From Syntrophaceae bacterium (lineage in GTDB: Bacteria > Desulfobacterota > Syntrophia > Syntrophales > UBA5619): a stretch of 5,177 nucleotides of DNA. The translations under genes and the position numbers were made by a program. The DNA lies in assembly GCA_919902745.1 (NCBI GenBank), contig CAKKRN010000313.1, positions 7,382-12,558 on the forward strand, given 5' to 3'. Of the stretch, positions 1 to 4,116 are shown in pieces (position 1 is the first letter of the stretch; every line of letters begins with the position of its first letter). The notes under the pieces were generated by a model. It did not search any database and was not told where the DNA came from. It was given only the letters and a program-made list of their open reading frames with translations.

Positions 1-270
1 AAGGTGGCATGGGTGCTCCGCCTTCTGGAAGACTTGGAGATGGTCCCGGCCACCTATTTCAAGAAGCTGATCGGGACAGAGGACATCTGGGAATGCAGAA
101 TCCAATACGGTTCCAATATCTATCGGATATTCTGCTTCTTTGACAGCCATTCGGTGGTCATCCTGACCCACGGTTTCGAGAAGAAGAGCATGAAAACGCC
201 CAGGCAAGAAATAGAAAGAGCCGAAACCTATCGGCGTGATTACTTGAATCGGAAAGGGAAAAAGAGATGA
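1..270 (+). CDS. higB: HigB/RelE-like toxin, Gp49 family (5' end outside window)
   Basis: This is probably the mRNA-cleaving toxin of a type II toxin-antitoxin pair, acting in the cytoplasm at the ribosome. The diagnostic part is the C-terminal half: a strand with YGSNIYRIFCFF, then ILTHGFEKKSMKTP, then a helix with EIERAETYRRDYL. This is the usual end of the phage-derived Gp49/HigB family, where the lysines and arginines around HGFxKK contribute to RNA binding and cleavage. The frame is open through base 1. Family members are normally about 105-115 residues, so roughly 20 N-terminal residues probably lie upstream; the GTG at 4 is just the first possible start inside the window. The stop overlaps the antitoxin ATG (ATGA, 267-270), so the two are translationally coupled. 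The toxin-first order fits HigBA. The family call is strong; toxicity is inferred. Confidence 0.87.
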   Translation, partial: KVAWVLRLLEDLEMVPATYFKKLIGTEDIWECRIQYGSNIYRIFCFFDSHSVVILTHGFEKKSMKTPRQEIERAETYRRDYLNRKGKKR

Positions 271-542
271 GTGACCTGAAAAAATATATCGCCAAGCGGA
301 AAAAGACGGATAAGGAATTTGCGGAGGGTTTCGAGGAAGGCTACGAGCAATTCAAGATCGGGGTTGTTCTCCGTCAGGCTCGCGAATCCGCGGGATTGAC
401 CCAGGAGGAACTGGCCGTGCGCCTCAAGACCCAAAAGACGGCGATTTCAAGAATCGAAAACCACGCGGAAGACATCAAACTCTCCACGTTGGACCGGGTC
501 GCCAAAGCGCTGGGAAAGCGTTTAGAGGTGAATATCGCATAG
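267..542 (+). CDS. higA: XRE-family antitoxin, HigA-like
   Basis: This 91-residue protein is the likely antitoxin that neutralises the upstream HigB-like toxin and represses the operon. Residues about 34-87 form a Cro/C1-type helix-turn-helix: VLRQARESAGLTQEELA is helix 1 and the start of helix 2, KTAISRIENH is the recognition-helix region, and STLDRVAKALGKRLEV is the end of the domain. The charged N-terminal segment (about residues 1-31, rich in Lys, Glu and Asp) is typical of antitoxins paired with Gp49-type toxins and probably contacts the toxin. The ATG overlaps the toxin stop by 4 bases, and a purine-rich GGAAAGGGAAAAAGAG precedes it. Autoregulation through an operator upstream of the toxin is the family norm, but that DNA is outside the window. 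The length and full HTH suggest an intact gene. Confidence 0.92.
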   Translation: MSDLKKYIAKRKKTDKEFAEGFEEGYEQFKIGVVLRQARESAGLTQEELAVRLKTQKTAISRIENHAEDIKLSTLDRVAKALGKRLEVNIA

Positions 543-578
543 TATTTTTGACTCACGATATATATTGACCTGAAACCC

Positions 579-599
579 GGTTGTCATATTGGTTGTCAT
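579..599. repeat. Two direct copies of GGTTGTCAT, 12-base period
   Basis: The 9-mer GGTTGTCAT occurs at 579-587 and 591-599, separated by ATT, in the short AT-rich stretch just after the antitoxin stop and just before the flavodoxin remnant. It could be a protein-binding site, the edge of an old recombination junction, or chance. Nothing else in the window repeats it, and no function can be assigned from sequence alone. Confidence 0.35.
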
Positions 600-619
600 T
601 TATGTCTCATGATTGCTAA

Positions 620-778
620 CAGCCCCCCTTCCTCATCTACGAAGAAGACGGTTGTGCCGTCAAAGATGACGCCGCCAACGAGTACATCGAAAAGATGCTC
701 GGCGCCGATGGGATTATCCTGGGCTCGCCTGTCTATTTTCAGTTGGAAAATCCGGCCAAGCGGTTTATGATAGCCGAT
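620..778 (+). pseudogene. Remnant of a flavodoxin-fold NADPH-dependent FMN reductase
   Basis: This is the central piece of a flavin-binding reductase of the NADPH-dependent FMN reductase / iron-sulfur flavoprotein type. Two family landmarks are visible: DGCAVKDD (647-670), which corresponds to the conserved Cys followed by acidic residues, and ADGIILGSPVYF (704-739), the strand and loop that hold the flavin isoalloxazine ring. An intact protein is about 180-200 residues; here only about 50 codons are recognisable. The frame is closed upstream by TAA at 617-619, so the N-terminal phosphate-binding loop and upstream cysteines are gone. After SPVYF the expected partner helix and the C-terminal half are missing. 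The frame stays open to 934, but from 798 it only overlaps the next gene in another frame. It cannot encode a working enzyme. The remnant call is fairly sure; the exact subfamily is not. Confidence 0.7.
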
Positions 779-797
779 CACGATTCGGGAGGGCATC

Positions 798-1175
798 ATG
801 ACCGACTCGGAAGAAAAAGGGAGAAAAGCCAAATTCAATCAACAGAACCTTCACCAGGAAGAGGTTTTCACCGATCTGACGGTTGGCGAGATCCGCCGGC
901 TGTCGCCGGTCAAGCAGAATGGGGAACCGGATAAAACCCGCCCGATTCATTTTGTAGGACAGTCCCAGATTTACACCCAGCAGGGCCCCATGCCCGTTCA
1001 GTTCCCGATCGATGCCAAAAACCTCCAGCAGGCTATGGACAAATTTTCCGAGGCCATGGAGGAATTCGTGGCGCACCTGGTTGAACAGGCCAAGGAACTG
1101 CAGCGGCAGGAGCAGTCCCGGCTGATCGTTCCGGGCGGCCCGGCTGCCGGAGGAAGCAACATCATTCTCAAGTGA
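798..1175 (+). CDS. Conserved-looking small cytoplasmic protein, function unknown
   Basis: I do not recognise a named domain in this 125-residue protein. It is soluble, with no signal peptide or membrane segment. It begins with a charged tail (residues 1-20), then FTDLTVGEIRRLSPVK, then a probable beta-rich middle (HFVGQSQIYT, QGPMPVQFPI, about 51-71). Next comes a long amphipathic helix (about 73-108, with NLQQAMDKFSEAMEEFVAHL and many Gln and Glu) that could form a coiled coil or mediate oligomerisation. The tail VPGGPAAGGSNIILK is flexible. The start is well supported: GGGAGGG at 787-793 precedes the ATG. The composition and general look match small proteins annotated only as 'cytoplasmic protein' in deltaproteobacterial genomes; that comparison is from memory. 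The next ORF (1197-1298) is in the same frame beyond the TGA and could be co-translated. Confidence 0.72.
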   Translation: MTDSEEKGRKAKFNQQNLHQEEVFTDLTVGEIRRLSPVKQNGEPDKTRPIHFVGQSQIYTQQGPMPVQFPIDAKNLQQAMDKFSEAMEEFVAHLVEQAKELQRQEQSRLIVPGGPAAGGSNIILK

Positions 1176-1184
1176 TGCAGCGGC

Positions 1185-1190
1185 AGGAGG
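1185..1190 (+). promoter_or_regulatory. Strong ribosome binding site AGGAGG before an ATA codon
   Basis: A perfect AGGAGG lies 10-15 bases after the stop of the 125-residue protein gene and 6 bases before the ATA at 1197. No ATG, GTG or TTG occurs at a suitable distance in any frame that then stays open, so this site points to the ATA codon as the start of the following mini-ORF. Confidence 0.5.
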
Positions 1191-1196
1191 TCGAAA

Positions 1197-1298
1197 ATAG
1201 CGAAGGAAAACCTCGAAAAGCTCCGCTATAAAGATGTCGTGAATCTTGGATCGCTTGAAGACGCGGCCAAGACGATGAAGCGCAAGATTGTAAAGTAA
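1197..1298 (+). CDS. 33-codon mini-gene with apparent ATA start
   Basis: Reading from ATA at 1197 to TAA at 1296-1298 gives 33 codons beginning (M)AKENLEKLRYKDVVNLG and ending in AAKTMKRKIVK. The peptide looks protein-like: a charged helix, then a short turn (NLGSLED) and a very basic C-terminal helix. It has no signal sequence or membrane segment. Initiation at ATA is rare, and the ordinary expectation would be ATG. The perfect AGGAGG with a 6-base spacer and the sensible codons directly after it make this the best reading. Alternatives are a recent ATG-to-ATA mutation that silenced the gene, a sequencing error, an internal GTG at 1239 giving only 19 residues, or readthrough of the upstream TGA at 1173-1175, which is in the same frame with no stop in between. 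No family recognised. Confidence 0.42.
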   Translation: MAKENLEKLRYKDVVNLGSLEDAAKTMKRKIVK

Positions 1299-1346
1299 GG
1301 GAAAAAGGGAAATCGCGGGAAAGCCGGCAAATTGGCTATCGACTGA

Positions 1347-1970
1347 ATGGAAGAAAAAAAAGTTTTCTTCGGTCAGGGGAATATCCGTCTTGAGGGCCTC
1401 TATGCCAACGCGGGTGGAGCGATGGGCGCCGTAATCTCGCACCCTCATCCGCTCATGGGGGGCGATATGGGTAATTCAATCGTGGAGACCCTGACTGAAA
1501 CCCTTTTTGCCGGCGGTATTTCAACCCTTCGTTTCAATTTCCGGGGAGTCGGAAAGAGCACAGGAACCTTTGACGATGGGCGGGGTGAACAGGATGATGT
1601 CCTGGCGGCCGTCTCCTTCATGGAGGAACAGGGGATTCGAGAGATCCTGCCGGCCGGTTATTCATTCGGGGCGTGGGTGAATGCCGGTATTCTCAACCGA
1701 AGAAACCTACTCCCAGCACTCTTCGTTTCACCGCCGATCAATCTTTTTTATTTTGACTTTCAGACATTGCGGGGAAAGGCGGGTCTTATTGTCTGCGGGG
1801 ATCATGATCCGTACTGTCCGACCGAGAGGATAAAAGGCGTTGCGTCTGAGCTTGCCTGCCGCCTGGATATCATCCTCGAGGCAGATCATTTCTTTCAATC
1901 ACGGGAAGATGATCTTGCCGCATGTATCAACGACTTTGCAGAGCAGCTGGGGCCACAAACCAGGTCTTGA
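1347..1970 (+). CDS. Alpha/beta hydrolase of the COG2945 / dienelactone-hydrolase-like type
   Basis: This is a soluble serine hydrolase of 207 residues, a normal size for this group. The alpha/beta hydrolase signals are in the right order: HPHPLMGGDM (32-41), the loop after the first core strand; LRFNFRGVGKS (61-71), typical of this subfamily; the nucleophile elbow GYSFG (104-108) with Ser106; CGDHDPYCP (150-158), where Asp154 is the likely acid; and ADHFF (179-183) with His181 as the base. The triad is therefore complete. The substrate is unknown; relatives are annotated as esterases or thioesterases without firm assignment. The ATG directly follows an in-frame TGA (1344-1346), so no earlier start exists in this frame, and there is no clear Shine-Dalgarno sequence. 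A run of eight A at 1354-1361 falls in codons 3-5. There is no signal peptide, so it probably acts in the cytoplasm. Confidence 0.88.
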   Translation: MEEKKVFFGQGNIRLEGLYANAGGAMGAVISHPHPLMGGDMGNSIVETLTETLFAGGISTLRFNFRGVGKSTGTFDDGRGEQDDVLAAVSFMEEQGIREILPAGYSFGAWVNAGILNRRNLLPALFVSPPINLFYFDFQTLRGKAGLIVCGDHDPYCPTERIKGVASELACRLDIILEADHFFQSREDDLAACINDFAEQLGPQTRS

Positions 1971-2023
1971 AGCATCAAAGGCCGAGATGAGGTCGAAAAT
2001 GAACCATGATCACCAAAACACAA

Positions 2024-2030
2024 AAAGGAG
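2024..2030 (+). promoter_or_regulatory. Strong ribosome binding site (AAAGGAG) of a 10-codon ORF
   Basis: AAAGGAG sits 7 bases before the ATG at 2038. It is a better Shine-Dalgarno match than the one directly ahead of the SRAP gene, which suggests that ribosomes load here first and may continue to the SRAP start. Confidence 0.5.
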
Positions 2031-2037
2031 CATCGAT

Positions 2038-2070
2038 ATGGATTTCGAGACAATAAGGTTAACATTCTGA
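2038..2070 (+). other. 10-codon mini-ORF: leader peptide or truncated gene start
   Basis: The ORF reads MDFETIRLTF and then TGA (2068-2070), ending 7 bases before the SRAP ATG at 2078. It has its own good ribosome binding site. Two readings are possible. It may be a short upstream ORF that couples translation into the SRAP gene. Or it may be the surviving first codons of a deleted gene: the opening M-D-F/Y-E-T-I/L resembles how many enoyl-CoA hydratase/isomerase proteins begin. Ten residues are too few to prove homology. The frame is open further upstream (an ATG at 1999 is in frame), but only 2038 has a convincing ribosome binding site. Confidence 0.4.
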
Positions 2071-2077
2071 GGGAACC

Positions 2078-2707
2078 ATGTGCGGCCGCTTTATCCTATT
2101 GACCGATTTATCCGTAATCGTGGAGTCCTTCCGTATCGGAGATGTCGCCGCCGAATATAAGCCCGGCAGCAACATCTCTCCTGGGCAGCAAATTTCAGCG
2201 GTCATCCGGAGTAAGGATGCCAACAAACTGGTCGATTTCCGCTGGGGCCTGATCCCGTCATGGGCTAAAGACCCGTCCATAGGAAACAGAATGTTCAATG
2301 CACGCGCGGAAACCATTGCAGAAAAACCGAGTTTTCGAGAGGCTTTTAAAAAGCGCCGGTGCCTGATTGTCGCCGATGGATTTTATGAATGGCAGAAAAT
2401 CGGCCGGATCAAGAAGCCTCTGCGGTTCTCTCTCAAATCAGGGGCGCCTTTTGGTCTTGCGGGCCTTTATGAAACCTGGATCTCGCCTGAACAGAAGCCC
2501 GTCCATACCTGCACGATCATCACGACGGAGCCCAATGACCTCATAAGACCCATCTATGACAGAATGCCGGTCATTGTAATAAAAGAGCTCGAAGATTTCT
2601 GGATTGATCCGGGCAGTCACAACTCTCGAGAACTGCTTTCTATATTGAAACCCTATCCGGCGGTTGACATGGACGTGTCAGAGGCAATCATGCTGAGAAA
2701 TAATTAG
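2078..2707 (+). CDS. SRAP-domain protein (YedK/HMCES family), DNA-protein crosslinking at abasic sites
   Basis: SRAP proteins protect single-stranded DNA at abasic sites by forming a thiazolidine crosslink through Cys2 after the initiator Met is removed. This protein has MCGRF at its start, so the ATG at 2078 is fixed by Cys2; GAGGGA at 2069-2074 is the ribosome binding site. Other family landmarks are WGLIPSWAKD (56-65), FNARAET (73-79) with Asn74, VADGFYEW (98-105) with Glu104, and AGLYETW (128-134). The last active-site motif is normally HDRMP but here reads YDRMPVIV, so the usual His (His160 in E. coli YedK) is Tyr160. The C-terminus ends VSEAIMLRNN, whereas many relatives continue with a VN...ND stretch, so it is slightly short at 209 residues. 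The family call is secure; whether it is fully active is open. A possible coupling mini-ORF ends 7 bases upstream. Confidence 0.93.
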   Translation: MCGRFILLTDLSVIVESFRIGDVAAEYKPGSNISPGQQISAVIRSKDANKLVDFRWGLIPSWAKDPSIGNRMFNARAETIAEKPSFREAFKKRRCLIVADGFYEWQKIGRIKKPLRFSLKSGAPFGLAGLYETWISPEQKPVHTCTIITTEPNDLIRPIYDRMPVIVIKELEDFWIDPGSHNSRELLSILKPYPAVDMDVSEAIMLRNN

Positions 2708-2720
2708 TTGGGGGTAAAAA

Positions 2721-2783
2721 ATGACCAAGGAAGAGATGAGGGATAAGGCCGTCCAGTTGATGATGATGAAGCGGTTTCATTGA
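2721..2783 (+). pseudogene. 20-codon N-terminal remnant, C_GCAxxG_C_C-like
   Basis: The ORF starts 13 bases after the SRAP stop, with GGGGG (2710-2714) 6 bases upstream of the ATG. It begins MTKEEMRDKAVQLMM and ends KRFH before TGA (2781-2783). This opening is like the first helix of C_GCAxxG_C_C family redox proteins, in which a Cys (often followed by Ala or Ser and Gln) comes straight after this point. Here TGA stands at that place and is followed by AGC (Ser). Reading on gives a second TGA four codons later (2793-2795) and no family motif, so the rest of the gene is missing. It is most likely a truncated gene; homology is suggested from memory on about 20 residues and is uncertain. Confidence 0.4.
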
Positions 2784-2796
2784 AGCCGGGAATGAT

Positions 2797-2976
2797 ATGG
2801 CCAGGACAACAGACCCCCTTTTTCTTGACAAAGCGGGCGCCTTTTCCTATACTTCTGCCGCCGTAAAGCCGCAGTCCCTTAGCATCCGTGCGAATGGCGG
2901 CGCGTCTGTAGTGCTGGATCAACCCGGGGTCGGGGGAATCACAGTGTCTATTAATGATACCCAATTGCTGTCATAA
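2797..2976 (+). CDS. 59-codon ORF of unknown function directly upstream of pilT
   Basis: This ORF begins ATG GCC AGG and ends with TAA at 2974-2976, 21 bases before the pilT ATG. The product starts MARTTDPLFLDKAGAFSY. Its second half alternates hydrophobic and polar residues (SLSIRANGGASVVL, GGITVSINDTQLL), as expected for beta-strands with turns at GG and PGVGG. There is no signal peptide or membrane helix. I recognise no family. The ribosome binding site is weak (GGGA at 2788-2791). Codon choice looks like coding DNA and not random, and the frame is open upstream to 2770, so it may also be the tail of a longer gene that lost its front. The near-consensus promoter at 2825-2853 lies inside it, so a transcript from that promoter would not carry the whole ORF. 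Real gene, fragment and chance frame all remain possible. Confidence 0.4.
   Translation: MARTTDPLFLDKAGAFSYTSAAVKPQSLSIRANGGASVVLDQPGVGGITVSINDTQLLS
2825..2853 (+). promoter_or_regulatory. Near-consensus sigma-70 promoter, likely for the pilus ATPase operon
   Basis: TTGACA (2825-2830) and TATACT (2848-2853) are separated by exactly 17 bases. The -35 is a perfect match and the -10 matches 5 of 6. Transcription would start near 2860, giving a leader of about 138 bases before pilT. In that leader GCCGCC (2857-2862) and GGCGGC (2896-2901) could pair. No extended -10 TG is present. Its place just upstream of two co-directional genes supports a real promoter; its overlap with an ORF leaves some doubt. 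Confidence 0.62.
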
Positions 2977-2984
2977 CGTCATCC

Positions 2985-2991
2985 AAGGAGG
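2985..2991 (+). promoter_or_regulatory. Ribosome binding site AAGGAGG of pilT
   Basis: AAGGAGG is followed by a 6-base spacer and ATG at 2998. It fixes the pilT start and matches the arrangement ahead of the second ATPase gene. Confidence 0.85.
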
Positions 2992-2997
2992 CCATTT

Positions 2998-4080
2998 ATG
3001 GCAAAGATCGACGCCTTTTTCCAGTTGATGCATGACCAGGGTGCATCGGACCTGCATCTCGTCACCGGCCAGCAGCCGGCCCTTCGGATTCGGGGGGAAG
3101 TGGAGCGGATCAAATTCGATCTCCTGACCAACGACGGGCTCAAGGCCATGCTCTACGAGATCACCCCCGAGCACAAGGTCAAACAGTTCGAAGAGACGGG
3201 GGACGTCGACTTCGCCTATGAGATCCCGGGGCTTGCCCGCTACCGCGCGAACTTCTTCCAGCAGCAGTTCGGCTGCGCAGCGGTCTTCCGTGAGATTCCG
3301 AGCAAGATCGTCTCCGCCCAGGATCTGGGCCTGCCCACGGTCGTCTCCAAGCTGGCTTCCCTCCCGCGGGGACTGGTCCTCGTCACCGGACCGACGGGAA
3401 GCGGCAAGTCGACGACGCTCGCGGCGATCATCAACGAGGCCAACATCACCCGGAAGGACCACATCATCACGATCGAGGACCCGGTCGAATTCGTCCACCA
3501 GAGCCAGAGCTGCATCGTGAACCACCGGGAGGTCGGGCGGCACACGAAGTCCTTCACGGCGGCCCTGCGCGGGGCGCTGCGCGAGGACCCGGACATCATC
3601 CTGGTCGGCGAGCTCCGCGACCTGGAGACGATCTCGCTCGCCGTCGAGGCGGCCTCCACCGGCCATCTTGTCTTCGGCACCCTCCACACGACGAGCGCCG
3701 CCAAGACCGTCGACCGGATCATCGAGGTGTTCCCGGCGAGTGAGCAGATGCAGATCCGATCGACACTGGCCGACGGCATCCGGGCGGTCATCGCCCAGGT
3801 CCTCTTCAAGCGGGTCGACAAGAAGGGGCGCTGCGCCGCCCTGGAGATCCTGATCGCCAACTCCGCGGTGCGGAACCTGATCCGCGAATCGAAGACCTTC
3901 CAGATCCCCTCCATGATCCAGACCGGGAAGAAGTACGGGATGCAGCTATTGGACGACGCGATCCAGGAGCTCCTGAACAAGGGGTGGATCAGCGGCGACG
4001 AGGCGTACCTGAAAGCGAACGACAAGCAGCGGTTCCGGCCGTTCCTGAAGAATCCGCCGACGGACTTCACCGAGGCGTAA
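2998..4080 (+). CDS. pilT: Type IV pilus retraction ATPase PilT
   Basis: PilT is a hexameric ATPase on the cytoplasmic side of the inner membrane. It pulls type IV pili back by depolymerising pilin, powering twitching and DNA or surface contacts. All landmarks are present in this 360-residue protein, a usual PilT length: the N-terminal ASDLHL (16-21); Walker A GPTGSGKST (131-139) with Lys137; the Asp box ITIEDPVE (157-164); NHREVG (175-180); Walker B IILVGELRD (200-208) with Glu205; the His box GHLVFGTLHT (222-231); and AVRNLIRE (290-297), which matches the AIRNLIRE motif needed for retraction and separates PilT from PilB. The start is supported by AAGGAGG. It is followed after 36 bases by a paralogue, with no terminator between, so the two probably form one operon. 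GC and third-position G/C are much higher than in the genes to the left, although the first 30 or so codons are less extreme. Confidence 0.96.
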   Translation: MAKIDAFFQLMHDQGASDLHLVTGQQPALRIRGEVERIKFDLLTNDGLKAMLYEITPEHKVKQFEETGDVDFAYEIPGLARYRANFFQQQFGCAAVFREIPSKIVSAQDLGLPTVVSKLASLPRGLVLVTGPTGSGKSTTLAAIINEANITRKDHIITIEDPVEFVHQSQSCIVNHREVGRHTKSFTAALRGALREDPDIILVGELRDLETISLAVEAASTGHLVFGTLHTTSAAKTVDRIIEVFPASEQMQIRSTLADGIRAVIAQVLFKRVDKKGRCAALEILIANSAVRNLIRESKTFQIPSMIQTGKKYGMQLLDDAIQELLNKGWISGDEAYLKANDKQRFRPFLKNPPTDFTEA

Positions 4081-4103
4081 GCGACCGGCGCCGGGGCCAT
4101 TTT

Positions 4104-4110
4104 AAGGAGG
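4104..4110 (+). promoter_or_regulatory. Ribosome binding site AAGGAGG of the second pilus ATPase gene
   Basis: AAGGAGG lies 6 bases before ATG at 4117. The match and spacing are the same as for the upstream pilT, consistent with similar translation rates of the two ATPases. Confidence 0.83.
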
Positions 4111-4116
4111 CAAACC

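Noticed and set aside
1310..1340. Possible hairpin AGCC/GGCT before the hydrolase gene as a terminator
   Set aside because: The stem is only four pairs with no following T run.
765..1448. Long minus-strand open frame (227 codons) opposite the 125-residue protein and mini-gene
   Set aside because: It spans several plus-strand units and intergenic DNA, has no recognisable domain or conserved motif, and looks like an antisense shadow.
1187..2000. 12-base direct repeat GAGGTCGAAAAT at 1187-1198 and 1989-2000, flanking the hydrolase gene
   Set aside because: A pair of identical 12-mers is about what chance predicts in 5 kb, and neither copy is joined to inverted repeats or a transposase.
2704..2964. 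Minus-strand open frame of 86 codons between the SRAP gene and pilT
   Set aside because: It would need a TTG start, has no clear ribosome binding site, and includes the reverse complement of a run of GAT/GAA codons giving poly-Ser; it has no protein-like pattern.
2971..3687. Minus-strand open frame of 238 codons opposite pilT
   Set aside because: It is rich in Arg, Asp and Leu, as expected for the reverse complement of a high-GC gene; pilT on the plus strand is unmistakable.
4081..4103. GC-rich stretch between the two ATPase genes as a terminator
   Set aside because: It has no stable long stem and only a short TTT, directly followed by a good ribosome binding site, which fits an operon junction better.
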